Shown here piece after piece: positions 36,921 to 52,100 of a stretch of 64,000 nt of DNA. The notes below the pieces were generated by a model. That model saw only the letters and a list, made by a program, of their open reading frames with translations, had not been told where the DNA came from and did not search any database. Both the position numbers and the translations under genes were made by a program. The stretch comes from Liopterus haemorrhoidalis (Eukaryota > Arthropoda > Insecta > Coleoptera > Dytiscidae), in assembly GCA_963971575.1 (NCBI GenBank), contig OZ020611.1, positions 25,899,279 to 25,963,278 on the forward strand, in the 5' to 3' direction. Position 1 is the stretch's first letter. Each line of letters opens with the position of its first letter.

Positions 36921-39900
36921 GATGAAAAGAATATAATAGACTTATGAAAATGATGAAAAGAATAAGGTAGACTTATGAAAATGATGAAAAGAATAAGGTG
37001 GATTTATGAAAATGATGAAAAGAATAAGGTAGACTTATGAAAATGATGAAAAGAATAAGGTAGACTTATGAAACCAATGAAAAGAATAAGGTAGACTTAT
37101 GAAAATGATGAAAAGAATAAGGTAGACTTATGAAACCAATGAAAAGAATAAGGTAGACTTATGAAAATGATGAAAAGAATAAGGTAGACTTATGAAAATA
37201 ATGAAAAGAATAAGGTAGACTTATGAAACCAATCAAAAGAATAAGGTAGACTTATGAAACCAATGAAAAGAATAAGGTAGACTTATGAAAATGATGAAAA
37301 GAATAAGGTAGACTTATGAAACCAATGAAAAGAATAAGGTAGACTTATGAAAATAATGAAACGAATAAGGTAGACTTACGAAACCAATGAAATGAATAAG
37401 GTAGACTTATGAAAATAATGAAAAGAATAAGGCAGACTTATGAAAATGATGAAAAGAATAAGGTAGACCTTTGAAACCAATGAAAAGAATAAGGTAGACT
37501 TATGAAAATAATGAAAAGAATAAGGTAGACTTATGAAACCAATGAAAAGAATAAGGTAGACTTATGAAAATAATGAAAAGAATAAGGTAGACTTATGAAA
37601 CCAATTAATAGAATAAGGTAGACTTATGAAAATGATGAAAAGAATAAGGTAGACTTATGAAAATGATGAATAGAATAAGGTAGACTTATAAAAATGATGA
37701 AAAGAATAAGGTAGACCTTTGAAACCAATGAAAAGAATAAGGTAGACTTATGAAAATAATGAAAAGAATAAGGTAGACTTATGAAACCAATGAATAGAAT
37801 AAGGTAGACTTATGAAAATAATGAAAAGAATAAGGTAGACTTATGAAAATAATGAAAAGAATAAGGTAGACTTATGAAAATGATGAAAAGAATAAGGTAG
37901 ACTTATGAAAATGATGAAAAGAATAAGGTAGACTTATGAAACCGATGAAAAGAATAAGGTAGACTTATGAAAATGATGAAAAGAATAAGGTAGACTTATG
38001 AAAATGATGAAAAGAATAAGGTAGACTTATGAAACCAATCAAAAGAATTAGATAGACTTATGAAAATGATGAAAAGAATAAGGTAGACTTATGAAAATGA
38101 TGAAAAGAATAAGGTAGACTTATTAAAATGATGAAAAGAATAAGGTAGACTTATGAAACCAATGAAAAGAATAGGGTAGACTTATGAAACCAATGAAAAG
38201 AATAAGGTAGACTTATGAAAATGATGAAAAGAATAAGGTAGACTTATGAAATTGATGAAAATAATAAGGTAGACTTATGAAACCAATGAAAAGAATAAGG
38301 TAGACTTATGAAAATGATGAAAAGAATAAGGTAGACTTATGAAAATGATGAAAAGAATAAGAAAGACTTATGAAACCAATTAAAAGAATAAGGTAGACTT
38401 ATGAAACCAATGAAAAGAATAAGGTAGACTTATGAAAGTGATGAAAAGAATAAGGTAGACTTATGAAACCAATGAAAAGAATAAGGTAGACTTATGAAAC
38501 CAATGAAAAGAATAAGGTAGACTTATGAAACCAATGAAAAGAATAAGATAGACTTATGAAACCAATGAAAAGAATAAGGTAGACTTATGAAACCAATGAA
38601 AAGAATAAGGTAGACTTATGAAACCAATGAAAGGAATAAGGTAGACTTATGAAAATGATGAAAAGAATATAATAGACTTATGAAAATGATGAAAAGAATA
38701 AGGTAGACTTATGAAAATGATGAAAAGAATAAGGTAGACTTATGAAACCAATAAAAAGAATAAGGTAGACTTATGAAAATAATGAAAAGAATAAGGTAGA
38801 CTTATGAAACCAATGAAAAGAATAAGGTAGACTTATGAAAATGTAAAAAGAATAAGGTAGACTTATGAAAATGATGAAAAGAATAAGGTAGACCTATGAA
38901 ACCAATGAAAAGAATAAGGTAGACTTATGAAAATGATGAAAAGAATAAGGTAGACTTATGAAAATGAAGAAAAGAATAAGGTAGACTTATGAAAATAATG
39001 AAAAGAATAAGGCAGACTTATGAAACCAATGAAAAGAAAAAGGTAGACTTATGAAACCAATTAAAAGAATAAGGTAGACTTATGAAAATGATGAAAAGAA
39101 AAAGGTAGACTTATGAAAATGATGAAAAGAATAAGGTAGACCTTTGAAACCAATGAAAAGAATAAGGTAGACTTATGAAACCAATGAAAAGAATAAGATA
39201 GACTTATGAAACCAATGAAAAGAATAAGATAGACTTATGAAACCAATGAAAAGAATAAGGTAGACTTATGAAACCAATGAAAAGAATAAGGTAGACTTAT
39301 GAAACCAATGAAAGGAATAAGGTAGACTTATGAAAATGATGAAAAGAATATAATAGACTTATGAAAATGATGAAAAGAATAAGGTAGACTTATGAAAATG
39401 ATGAAAAGAATAAGGTAGATTTATGAAAATGATGAAAAGAATAAGGTAGACTTATGAAAATGATGAAAAGAATAAAGTAGACTTATGAAACCAATGAAAA
39501 GAATAAGGTAGACTTATGAAAAGAATAAGGTAGACTTATGAAAATGATGAAAAGAATAAGGTAGACTTATGAAACCAATGAAAAGAATAAGGTAGACTTA
39601 TGAAAATGATGAAAAGAATAAGGTAGACTTATGAAAATAATGAAAAGAATAAGGTAGACTTATGAAACCAATCAAAAGAATAAGGTAGACTTATGAAACC
39701 AATGAAAAGAATAAGGTAGACTTATGAAAATGATGAAAAGAATAAGGTAGACTTATGAAACCAATGAAAAGAATAAGGTAGACTTATGAAAATGATGAAA
39801 AGAATAAGGTAGACTTATGAAAATAATGAAAAGAATAAGGTAGACTTATGAAACCAATCAAAAGAATAAGGTAGACTTATGAAACCAATGAAAAGAATAA

Positions 39901-40799
39901 GGTAGACTTATGAAAATGATGAAAAGAATAAGGTAGACTTATGAAACCAATGAAAAGAATAAGGTAGACTTATGAAAATAATGAAAAGAATAAGGTAGAC
40001 TTATGAAACCAATCAAAAGAATAAGGTAGACTTACGAAACCAATGAAATGAATAAGGTAGACTTATGAAAATAATGAAAAGAATAAGGCAGACTTATGAA
40101 AATGATGAAAAGAATAAGGTAGACCTTTGAAACCAATGAAAAGAATAAGGAAGACTTATGAAAATAATGAAAAGAATAAGGTAGACTTATGAAACCAATG
40201 AAAAGAATAAGGTAGACTTATGAAAATAATGAAAAGAATAAGGCAGACTTATGAAACCAATTAATAGAATAAGGTAGACTTATGAAAATGATGAAAAGAA
40301 TAAGGTAGACTTATGAAAATGATGAATAGAATAAGGTAGACTTATAAAAATGATGAAAAGAATAAGGTAGACCTTTGAAACCAATTAAAAGAATAAGGTA
40401 GACTTATGAAAATAATGAAAAGAATAAGGTAGACTTATGAAACCAATGAATAGAATAAGGTAGACTTATGAAAATAATGAAAAGAATAAGGTAGACTTAT
40501 GAAAATAATGAAAAGAATAAGGTAGACTTATGAAAATGATGAAAAGAATAAGGTAGACTTATGAAAATGATGAAAAGAATAAGGTAGACTTATGAAACCG
40601 ATGAAAAGAATAAGGTAGACTTATGAAAATGATGAAAAGAATAAGGTAGACTTATGAAAATGATGAAAAGAATAAGGTAGACTTATGAAACCAATGAAAA
40701 GAATAAGATAGACTTATGAAAATGATGAAAAGAATAAGGTAGACTTATGAAAATGATGAAAAGAATAAGGCAGACTTATTAAAATGATGAAAAGAATAA

Positions 40800-43700
40800 G
40801 GTAGACTTATGAAAATGATGAAAAGAATAAGGTAGACTTATGAAACCAATGAAAAGAATAAGATAGACTTATGAAAATGATGAAAAGAATAAGGTAGACT
40901 TATGAAAATGATGAAAAGAATAAGGTAGACTTATGAAACCAATGAAAAGAATAGGGTAGACTTATGAAACCAATGAAAAGAATAAGGTAGACTTATGAAA
41001 ATGATGAAAAGAATAAGGTAGATTTATGAAATTGATGAAATTAATAAGGAAAACTTATGAAACCAATGAAAAGAATAAGGTAGACTTATGAAAATGATGA
41101 TAAGAATAAGGTAGACTTATGAAACCAATGAAAAGAATAAGGTAGACTTATGAAACCAATGAAAAGAATAAGGTAAACTTATGAAAATGATGAAAAGAAT
41201 AAGGTAGACTTATGAAAATGATGAAAAGAATAAGGTAGACTTATGAAGATGATGAAAAGAATAAGGTAGACTTATGAAACCAATGAAAAGAATAAGGACG
41301 ACTTATGAAAATGATGAAAAGAATAAGGTAGACTTATGAAACCAATGAAAAGAATAAGGTAGACTTATGAAAATGATGAAAAGAATAAGGTAGACTTATG
41401 AAAATGATGAAAAGAATAAGGTAGACTTATGAAACCAATTAAAAGAATAAGGTAGACTTATGAAACCAATGAAAAGAATAAGGTAGACTTATGAAAATGA
41501 TGAAAAGAATAAGGTAGACTTATGAAACCAATGAAAAGAATAAGGTAGACTTATGAAACCAATGAAAAGAATAAGGTAGACTTATGAAACCAATGAAAAG
41601 AATAAGATAGACTTATGAAACCAATGAAAAGAATAAGGTAGACTTATGAAACCAATGAAAAGAATAAGGTAGACTTATGAAACCAATGAAAGGAATAAGG
41701 TAGACTTATGAAAATGATGAAAAGAATATAATAGACTTATGAAAATGATGAAAAGAATAAGGTAGACTTATGAAAATGATGAAAAGAATAAGGTGGACTT
41801 ATGAAAATGATGAAAAGAATAAGGTAGACTTATGAAAATGATGAAAAGAATAAGGTAGACTTATGAAAATGATGAAAAGAATAAGGTAGACTTATGAAAA
41901 TGATGAAAAGAATAAGGACAACTTATGAAAGTGATGAAAAGAATAAGGTAGACTTATGAAACCAATGAAAAGAATAAGGTAGACTTATGAAACCAATGAA
42001 AAGAATAAGGTAGACTTATGAAAAGGGTGAAAAGAATAAGGTAGACTTATGAAACCAATGAAAAGAATAAGGTAGACTTACGAAACCAATGAAAAGAATA
42101 AGATAGACTTATGAAACCAATGAAAAGAATAAGATAGACTTATGAAACCAATGAAAAGAATAAGGTAGACTTATGGAAATGATGAAAAGAATAAGGTAGA
42201 CTTATGAAAATGATGAAAATAATAAGGTAGACTTATGAAAATGATGAAAAGAATAAGGTAGACTTATGAAACCAATGAAAAGAATAAGGTAGACTTATGA
42301 AAATGATGAAAAGAATAAGGTAGACTTATGAAAATGATGAAAAGAATAAGGTAGACTTAAGAAAATAATGAAAAGAATAAGGTAGACTAATGAAACCAAT
42401 CAAAAGAATAAGGTAGACTTATGAAACCAATGAGAAAAATAAGGTAGACTTATGAAACCAATGAAAAGAATAAAGTAGACTTATGAAAATGATGAAAAGA
42501 ATAAGGTAGACTTATGAAAATAATGAAAAGAATAATGTAGACTTATGAAACCAATGAAAAGAATAAGGTAGACTTATGAAACCCATGAAAAGAATAAGGT
42601 AGACTTATGAAACAAATGAAAAGAATAAGGTAGACTTATGAAACCAATGAAAAGAATACTGTAGACTTATGAAAATGATGAAAAGAATAAGGTAGACTTA
42701 TGAAAATAATGAAAAGAAAACGGTAGACTTATGAAACCAATGAAAAGAATAAGGTAGACATGAAAATTATGAAAAGAATAAGGTAGACTTAGGAAAATGA
42801 TGAAAAGAATAAGGTAGACTTACGAAACCAATGAAAAGAATAAGGTAGACTTATGAAAATGATGAAAAGAATAAGGTAGACTTATGAAAATAATGAAAAG
42901 AATAAGGTAGACTTATGAAACCAATAAAAAGAATAAGGGAGACTTATGAAAATGATGAAAAGAATAAGGTAGACTTATGAAAATAATGAAAAGAATAAGG
43001 TAGACTTATGAAACCAATGAAAAGAATAAGGTAGACTTATGAAAATGATGAAAAGAATAAGGTAGACTTATGAAAATGATGAAAAGAATAAGGTAGACCT
43101 ATGAAACCAATGAAAAGAATAAAGTAGACTTATGAAAATGATGAAAAGAATAAGGTAGACTTATGAAAATGATGAAAAGAATAAGGTAGACTTATGAAAA
43201 TGATGAAAAGAATAAGGTAGACTTATGAAAATGATGAAAAGAATAAGGTAGACTTATGAAACCAATGAAAAGAATAAGGTAGACTTATGAAAATAATGAA
43301 AAGAATAAGGTAGACTTATGAAACCAATGAAAAGAATAAGGTAGACTTATGAAACTAATTAAAAGAATAAGGTAGACTTATGAAATTGATGAAAAGAATA
43401 AGGTAGACTTATGAAAATAATGAAAAGAATAAGGTAGACTTATGAAAATAATGAAAAAAATAAGGTAGACTTATGAAACCAATGAAAAGAATAAGGTAGA
43501 CTTATGAAAATAATGAAAAGAATAAGGTAGACTTATGAAACCAATGAAAAGAATAAGGTAGACTTATGAAAATGATGAAAAGAATAAGGTAGACTTATGA
43601 AAATGGTGAAAAGAATAAGGTAGACTTATGAAAATGATGAAAAGAATAAGGTAGACTTATGAAACCAATGAAAAGAATAAGGTAGACTTACGAAACCAAT

Positions 43701-45300
43701 GAAAAGAATAAGGTAGACTTAGGAAAATAATGAAAAGAATAAGGTAGACTTATGAAACCAATGAAAAGAATAAGGTAGACTTATGAAAATAATGAAAAGA
43801 ATAAGGTAGACTTATGAAAATGATGAAAAGATTAAGGTAGACTTATGAAGCCAATGAAAAGAATAAGTTGAACTTATGAAAATGATGAAAAGAATAAGGT
43901 AGACTTATGAAACCAATGAAAAGATTAAGGTAGATTTATGAAAATAATGAAAAGAATAAAGTAGACTTATGAAACCAATAAAAAGAATAAGGAAGACTTA
44001 TGAAAATGATGAAAAGAATAAGGTAGACTTATGAAACCAATGAAAAGAATAAGGTAGACTTATGAAAATGATGAAAAGAATAAGGTAGACTTATGAAAAT
44101 AATGAAAAGAATAAGGTAGACTTATGAAACCAATAAAAAGAATAAGGGAGACTTATGAAAATGATGAAAAGAATAAGGTAGACTTATGAAAATAATGAAA
44201 AGAATAAGGAAGACTTATGAAACCAATGAAAAGAATAAGGTAGACTTATGAAAATGATGAAAAGAATAAGGTAGACTTATGAAAATGATGAAAAGAATAT
44301 GGTAGACCTATGAAACCAATGAAAAGAATAAAGTAGACTTATGAAAATGATGAAAAGAATAAGGTAGACTTATGAAAATGATGAAAAGAATAAGGTAGAC
44401 TTATGAAAATGATGAAAAGAATAAGGTAGACTTATGAAAATGATGAAAAGAATAAGGTAGACTTATGAAACCAATGAAAAGAATAAGGTAGACTTATGAA
44501 AATAATGAAAAGAATAAGGTAGACTTATGAAACCAATGAAAAGAATAAGGTAGACTTATGAAACTAATTAAAAGAATAAGGTAGACTTATGAAATTGATG
44601 AAAAGAATAAGGTAGACTTATGAAAATAATCAAAAGAATAAGGTAGACTTATGAAAATAATGAAAAAAATAAGGTAAACTTATGAAACCAATGAAAAGAA
44701 TAAGGTAGACTTATGAAAATAATGAAAAGAATAAGGTAGACTTATGAAACCAATGAAAAGAATAATATAGACTTATGAAAATGATGAAAAGAATAAGGTA
44801 GACTTATGAAAATGGTGAAAAGAATAAGGTAGACTTATGAAAATGATGAAAAGAATAAGGTAGACTTATGAAAATAATGAAAAGAATAAGGTAGACTTAC
44901 GAAACCAATGAAAAGAATAAGGTAGACTTAGGAAAATTATGAAAAGAATAAGGTAGACTTATGAAACCAATGAAAAGAATAAGGTAGACTTATGAAACCA
45001 GTGAAAAGAATAAGGTAGACTTATAAAAATGATCAAAAGAATAAGGTAGACTTATATAAATAATGAAATGAATAAGGTAGACTTATGAAACCAATGAAAA
45101 GAATAAGGTAGACTTATGAAAATGATAAAAAGAATAAGGTAGACTTATGAAACCAATGAAAAGAATAAGGTAGACTTATGAAAATAATGAAACGAATAAG
45201 GTAGACTTACGAAACCAATGAAAAGAATAAGGTAGACTTATGAAACCAATGAAAAGAATAAGGTAGACTTATGAAAATGATGAAAAGAATAAGGTAGACT
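40800..45300 (+). repeat. Transition zone between HOR families
   Basis: First-family landmarks (30-bp unit, A-rich block, AATCATG) are gone and second-family ones are only partly present. New variants appear: GAAATTAATAAGGAAAAC near 41040, GGACGACTT near 41297, GGACAACTTATGAAAGTG near 41918, AAAAGGGTG near 42022, GACTAATG near 42388, a 29-bp unit at 42747 and AAGTTGAACTT near 43865. Class order is less regular here than on either side. A 26-monomer (806-bp) insertion relative to the related region at 55.9-59 kb lies between about 42.8 and 43.8 kb. Confidence 0.6.
42747..42775 (+). repeat. 29-bp monomer variant (GTAGACATGAAAATTATG)
   Basis: Two T residues are missing after GTAGAC, giving a 29-bp unit. 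Only two were seen in the window, here and at 57313-57341. They sit in otherwise similar surroundings, which makes this rare indel a strong marker of common descent for the 42-45 kb and 56-59 kb segments. Confidence 0.88.
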
Positions 45301-45473
45301 TATGAAAATAATGAAAAGAAAAAGGTAGACTTATGAAAATGATGAAACGAATAAGGTAGACTTATGAAAAAGATGAAAAGAAAAAGGTAGACTTATGAAA
45401 ATGATAAAAAGAAAAAGGTAGACTTATGAAAATGATGAAAAGAAAAAAGCTAGACTTATGAAAATGATGAAAA

Positions 45474-45504
45474 GAAAAAGGTAGACTTATGAAACCAATG
45501 AAAG
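45474..45504 (+). repeat. Hybrid monomer at the family-defining 1,396-bp deletion junction
   Basis: The left part of this unit (GAAAAAGG) matches the last unit of the 187-bp box as at 250. The right part (ACCAATGAAAG followed by GAATAAGG) matches the unit at 1646 that normally precedes GAATATAATAG. In the reference first-family copy these points are 1,396 bp apart, and the intervening sequence includes the whole A-rich block. The same hybrid unit is at 49155, 53354, 59234 and 62078. The one at 50944 has a similar sequence but a different left flank. Confidence 0.75.
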
Positions 45505-48500
45505 GAATAAGGTAGACTTATGAAAATGATGAAAAGAATATAATAGACTTATGAAAATGATGAAAAGAATAAGGTAGACTTATGAAAATAATGAAAAGAA
45601 TAAGGTAGACTTATGAAAATGATGAAAACAATAAGGTAGACTTATGAAAATGATGAAAAGAATAAGGTAGACTTATGAAACCAATGAAAAGAATAAGGTA
45701 GACTTATGAAAAGAATAAGGTAGACTTATGAAAATGATGAAAAGAATAAGGTAGACTTATGAAACCAATGAAAAGAATAAGGTAGACTTATGAAAATGAT
45801 GAAAAGAATAAGGTAGACTTATGAAAATAATGAAAAGAATAAGGTAGACTTATGAAACCAATCAAAAGAATAAGGTAGACTTATGAAACCAATGAAAAGA
45901 ATAAGGTAGACTTATGAAAATGATGAAAAGAATAAGGTAGACTTATGAAACCAATGAAAAGAATAAGGTAGACTTATGAAAATAATGAAACGAATAAGGT
46001 AGACTTACGAAACCAATGAAATGAATAAGGTAGACTTATGAAAATAATGAAAAGAATAAGGCAGACTTATGAAAATGATGAAAAGAATAAGGTAAACCTT
46101 TGAAACCAATGAAAAGAATAAGGTAGACTTATGAAAATAATGAAAAGAATAAGGTAGACTTATAAAACCAATGAATAGAATAAGGTAGACTTATGAAAAT
46201 AATGAAAAGAATAAGGTAGACTTATGAAACCAATTAAAAGAATGAGGTAGACTTATGAAAATGATGAAAAGAATAAGGTAGACTTATGAAAATGATGAAT
46301 AGAATAAGGTAGACTTATAAAAATGATGAAAAGAATAAGGTAGACCTTTGAAACCAATGAAAAGAATAAGGTAGACTTATGAAAATAATGAAAAGAATAA
46401 GGTAGACTTATGAAACCAATGAATAGAATAAGGTAGACTTATGAAAATAATGAAAAGAATAAGGTAGACTTATGAAAATAATGAAAAGAATAAGGTAGAC
46501 TTATGAAAATGATGAAAAGAATAAGGTAGACTTATGAAAATGATGAAAAGAATAAGGTAGACTTATGAAACCGATGAAAAGAATAAGGTAGACTTATGAA
46601 AATGATGAAAAGAATAAGGTAGACTTATGAAAATGATGAAAAGAATAAGGTAGACTTATGAAACCAATGAAAAGAATAAGATAGACTTATGAAAATGATG
46701 AAAAGAATAAGGTAGACTTATGAAAATGATGAAAAGAATAAGGTAGACTTATTAAAATGATGAAAAGAATAAGGTAGACTTATGAAACCAATGAAAAGAA
46801 TAGGGTAGACTTATGAAACCAATGAAGAGAATAAGGTAGACTTATGAAAATGATGAAAAGAATAAGGTAGACTTATGAAATTGATGAAAATAATAAGGTA
46901 GACTTATGAAACCAATGAAAAGAATAAGGTAGACTTATGAAAATGATGAAAAGAATAAGGTAGACTTATGAAACCAATGAAAAGAATAAGGTAGACTTAT
47001 GAAACCAATGAAAAGAATAAGGTAGACTTATGAAAATGATGAAAAGAATAAGGTAGACTTATGAAAATGATGAAAAGAATAAGGTAGACTTATGAAGATG
47101 ATGAAAAGAATAAGGTAGACTTATGAAACCAATGAAAAGAATAAGGTAGACTTATGAAAATGATGAAAAGAATAAGGTAGACTTATGAAACCAATGAAAA
47201 GAATAAGGTAGACTTATGAAAATGATGAAAAGAATAAGGTAGACTTATGAAAATGATGAAAAGAATAAGGTAGACTTATGAAACCAATTAAAAGAATAAG
47301 GTAGACTTATGAAACCAATGAAAAGAATAAGATAGACTTATGAAAATGATGAAAAGAATAAGGTAGACTTATGAAACCAATGAAAAGAATAAGGTAGACT
47401 TATGAAACCAATGAAAAGAATAAGGTAGACTTATGAAACCAATGAAAAGAATAAGATAGACTTATGAAACCAATGAAAAGAATAAGGTAGACTTATGAAA
47501 CCAATGAAAAGAATAAGGTAGACTTATGAAACCAATGAAAGGAATAAGGTAGACTTATGAAAATGATGAAAAGAATATAATAGACTTATGAAAATGATGA
47601 AAAGAATAAAGAAGACTTATGAAAATGATGAAAAGAATAAGGTGGACTTATGAAAATGATGAAAAGAATAAGGTAGACTTATGAAAATGATGAAAAGAAT
47701 AAGGTAGACTTATGAAAATGATGAAAAGAATAAGGTAGACTTATGAAAATGATGAAAAGAATAAGGTAGACTTATGAAAATAATGAAAAGAATAAGGTAG
47801 ACTTATGAAACCAATAAAAAGAATAAGGGAGACTTATGAAAATGATGAAAAGAATAAGGTAGACTTATGAAAATAATGAAAAGAATAAGGTAGACTTATG
47901 AAACCAATGAAAAGAATAAGGTAGACTTATGAAAATGATGAAAAGAATAAGGTAGACTTATGAAAATGATGAAAAGAATAAGGTAGACCTATGAAACCAA
48001 TGAAAAGAATAAAGTAGACTTATGAAAATGATGAAAAGAATAAGGTAGACTTATGAAAATGATGAAAAGAATAAGGTAGACTTATGAAAATGATGAAAAG
48101 AATAAGGTAGACTTATGAAAATGATGAAAAGAATAAGGTAGACTTATGAAACCAATGAAAAGAATAAGGTAGACTTATGAAAATAATGAAAAGAATAAGG
48201 TAGACTTATGAAACCAATGAAAAGAATAAGGTAGACTTATGAAACTAATTAAAAGAATAAGGTAGACTTATGAAATTGATGAAAAGAATAAGGTAGACTT
48301 ATGAAAATAATGAAAAGAATAAGGTAGACTTATGAAAATAATGAAAAAAATAAGGTAAACTTATGAAACCAATGAAAAGAATAAGGTAGACTTATGAAAA
48401 TAATGAAAAGAATAAGGTAGACTTATGAAACCAATGAAAAGAATAATATAGACTTATGAAAATGATGAAAAGAATAAGGTAGACTTATGAAAATGGTGAA

Positions 48501-49154
48501 AAGAATAAGGTAGACTTATGAAAATGATGAAAAGAATAAGGTAGACTTATGAAAATAATGAAAAGAATAAGGTAGACTTACGAAACCAATGAAAAGAATA
48601 AGGTAGACTTAGGAAAATTATGAAAAGAATAAGGTAGACTTATGAAACCAATGAAAAGAATAAGGTAGACTTATGAAACCAGTGAAAAGATTAAGGTAGA
48701 CTTATAAAAATGATCAAAAGAATAAGGTAGACTTATATAAATAATGAAATGAATAAGGTAGACTTATGAAACCAATGAAAAGAATAAGGTAGACTTATGA
48801 AAATGATAAAAAGAATAAGGTAGACTTATGAAACCAATGAAAAGAATAAGGTAGACTTATGAAAATAATGAAACGAATAAGGTAGACTTACGAAACCAAT
48901 GAAAAGAATAAGGTAGACTTATGAAACCAATGAAAAGAATAAGGTAGACTTATGAAAATGATGAAAAGAATAAGGTAGACTTATGAAAATAATGAAAAGA
49001 AAAAGGTAGACTTATGAAAATGATGAAACGAATAAGGTAGACTTATGAAAAAGATGAAAAGAAAAAGGTAGACTTATGAAAATGATAAAAAGAAAAAGGT
49101 AGACTTATGAAAATGATGAAAAGAAAAAAGCTAGACTTATGAAAATGATGAAAA
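45474..49154 (+). repeat. Second-family HOR copy 1 (3,681 bp)
   Basis: It is delimited by the box-to-GAAAGG junction unit. The same 3,681-bp offset is given by the TTATATAAATAATG variant (45052 and 48733), the 22-bp unit (45691 and 49372) and GAATATAATAG (45539 and 49220). It carries the family markers GGTAAACCTTTG near 46091, GAATGAGG near 46241 and GAATAATATAG near 48444. The length is 837 bp (27 monomers) more than the shortest copy. Confidence 0.83.
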
Positions 49155-52100
49155 GAAAAAGGTAGACTTATGAAACCAATGAAAGGAATAAGGTAGACTT
49201 ATGAAAATGATGAAAAGAATATAATAGACTTATGAAAATGATGAAAAGAATAAGGTAGACTTATGAAAATGATGAAAAGAATAAAGTAGACTTATGAAAA
49301 TGATGAAAAGAATAAGGTAGACTTATGAAAATGATGAAAAGAATAAGGTAGACTTATGAAACCAATGAAAAGAATAAGGTAGACTTATGAAAAGAATAAG
49401 GTAGACTTATGAAAATGATGAAAAGAATAAGGTAGACTTATGAAACCAATGAAAAGAATAAGGTAGACTTATGAAAATGATGAAAAGAATAAGGTAGACT
49501 TATGAAAATAATGAAAAGAATAAGGTAGACTTATGAAACCAATCAAAAGAATAAGGTAGACTTATGAAACCAATGAAAAGAATAAGGTAGACTTATGAAA
49601 ATGATGAAAAGAATAAGGTAGACTTATGAAACCAATGAAAAGAATAAGGTAGACTTATGAAAATAATGAAACGAATAAGGTAGACTTACGAAACCAATGA
49701 AATGAATAAGGTAGACTTATGAAAATAATGAAAAGAATAAGGCAGACTTATGAAAATGATGAAAAGAATAAGGTAAACCTTTGAAACCAATGAAAAGAAT
49801 AAGGTAGACTTATGAAAATAATGAAAAGAATAAGGTAGACTTATAAAACCAATGAATAGAATAAGGTAGACTTATGAAAATAATGAAAAGAATAAGGTAG
49901 ACTTATGAAACCAATTAATAGAATGAGGTAGACTTATGAAAATGATGAAAAGAATAAGGTAGACTTATGAAAATGATGAATAGAATAAGGTAGACTTATA
50001 AAAATGATGAAAAGAATAAGGTAGACCTTTGAAACCAATGAAAAGAATAAGGTAGACTTATGAAAATAATGAAAAGAATAAGGTAGACTTATGAAACCAA
50101 TGAATAGAATAAGGTAGACTTATGAAAATAATGAAAAGAATAAGGTAGACTTATGAAAATAATGAAAAGAATAAGGTAGACTTATGAAAATGATGAAAAG
50201 AATAAGGTAGACTTATGAAAATGATGAAAAGAATAAGGTAGACTTATGAAACCGATGAAAAGAATAAGGTAGACTTATGAAAATGATGAAAAGAATAAGG
50301 TAGACTTATGAAAATGATGAAAAGAATAAGGTAGACTTATGAAACCAATGAAAAGAATAAGATAGACTTATGAAAATGATGAAAAGAATAAGGTAGACTT
50401 ATGAAAATGATGAAAAGAATAAGGTAGACTTATTAAAATGATGAAAAGAATAAGGTAGACTTATGAAACCAATGAAAAGAATAGGGTAGACTTATGAAAC
50501 CAATGAAAAGAATAAGGTAGACTTATGAAAATGATGAAAAGAATAAGGTAGACTTATGAAATTGATGAAAATAATAAGGTAGACTTATGAAACCAATGAA
50601 AAGAATAAGGTAGACTTATGAAAATGATGAAAAGAATAAGGTAGACTTATGAAACCAATGAAAAGAATAAGGTAGACTTATGAAACCAATGAAAAGAATA
50701 AGGTAGACTTATGAAAATGATGAAAAGAATAAGGTAGACTTATGAAAATGATGAAAAGAATAAGGTAGACTTATGAAGATGATGAAAAGAATAAGGTAGA
50801 CTTATGAAACCAATGAAAAGAATAAGGTAGACTTATGAAAATGATGAAAAGAATAAGGTAGACTTATGAAACCAATGAAAAGAATAAGGTAGACTTATGA
50901 AAATGATGAAAAGAATAAGGTAGACTTATGAAAATGATGAAAAGAAAAAGGTAGACTTATGAAACCAATGAAAGGAATAAGGTAGACTTATGAAAATGAT
51001 GAAAAGAATATAATAGACTTATGAAAATGATGAAAAGAATAAGGTAGACTTATGAAAATGATGAAAAGAATAAGGTAGACTTATGAAAATGATGAAAAGA
51101 ATAAGGTAGACTTATGAAAATGATGAAAAGAATAAGGTAGACTTATGAAACCAATGAAAAGAATAAGGTAGACTTATGAAAAGAATAAGGTAGACTTATG
51201 AAAATGATGAAAAGAATAAGGTAGACTTATGAAACCAATGAAAAGAATAAGGTAGACTTATGAAAATGATGAAAAGAATAAGGTAGACTTATGAAAATAA
51301 TGAAAAGAATAAGGTAGACTTATGAAACCAATGAAAAGAATAAGGTAGACTTATGAAAATGATGAAAAGAATAAGGTAGACTTATGAAAATGATGAAAAG
51401 AATAAGGTAGACTTATGAAACCAATGAAAAGAATAAGGTAGACTTATGAAAATAATGAAACGAATAAGGTAGACTTACGAAACCAATGAAATGAATAAGG
51501 TAGAATTATGAAAATAATGAAAAGAATAAGGCAGACTTATGAAAATGATGAAAAGAATAAGGTAAACCTTTGAAACCAATGAAAAGAATAAGGTAGACTT
51601 ATGAAAATAATGAAAAGAATAAGGTAGACTTATAAAACCAATGAAAAGAATAAGGTAGACTTACGAAACCAATGAAAAGAATAAGGTAGACTTATGAAAC
51701 CAATGAAAAGAATAAGGTAGACTTATGAAACCAATGAAAGGAATAAGGTAGACTTATGAAAATGATGAAAAGAATATAATAGACTTATGAAAATGATGAA
51801 AAGAATAAAGTAGACTTATGAAAATGATGAAAAGAATAAGGTGGATTTATGAAAATGATGAAAAGAATAAGGTAGACTTATGAAAATGATGAAAAGAATA
51901 AGGTAGACTTATGAAAATGATGAAAAGAATAAGGACAACTTATGAAAGTGATGAAAAGAATAAGGTAGACTTATGAAACCAATGAAAAGAATAAGGTAGA
52001 CTTATGAAACCAATAAAAAGAATAAGGGAGACTTATGAAAATGATGAAAAGAATAAGGTAGACTTATGAAAATAATGAAAAGAATAAGGTAGACTTATGA

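Larger units (their letters stand above)
33953..41000 (+). repeat. First-family HOR copy 7 and tail, about 7 kb
   Basis: It starts with the last complete A-rich block and includes a partial second one (35472-35813) created by a 1,488-bp duplication. 30-bp units lie at 34946, 36403 and 38820, the last in the window. Beyond about 40.8 kb, first-family landmarks stop and new private variants appear, so the right boundary is approximate. Confidence 0.65.
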
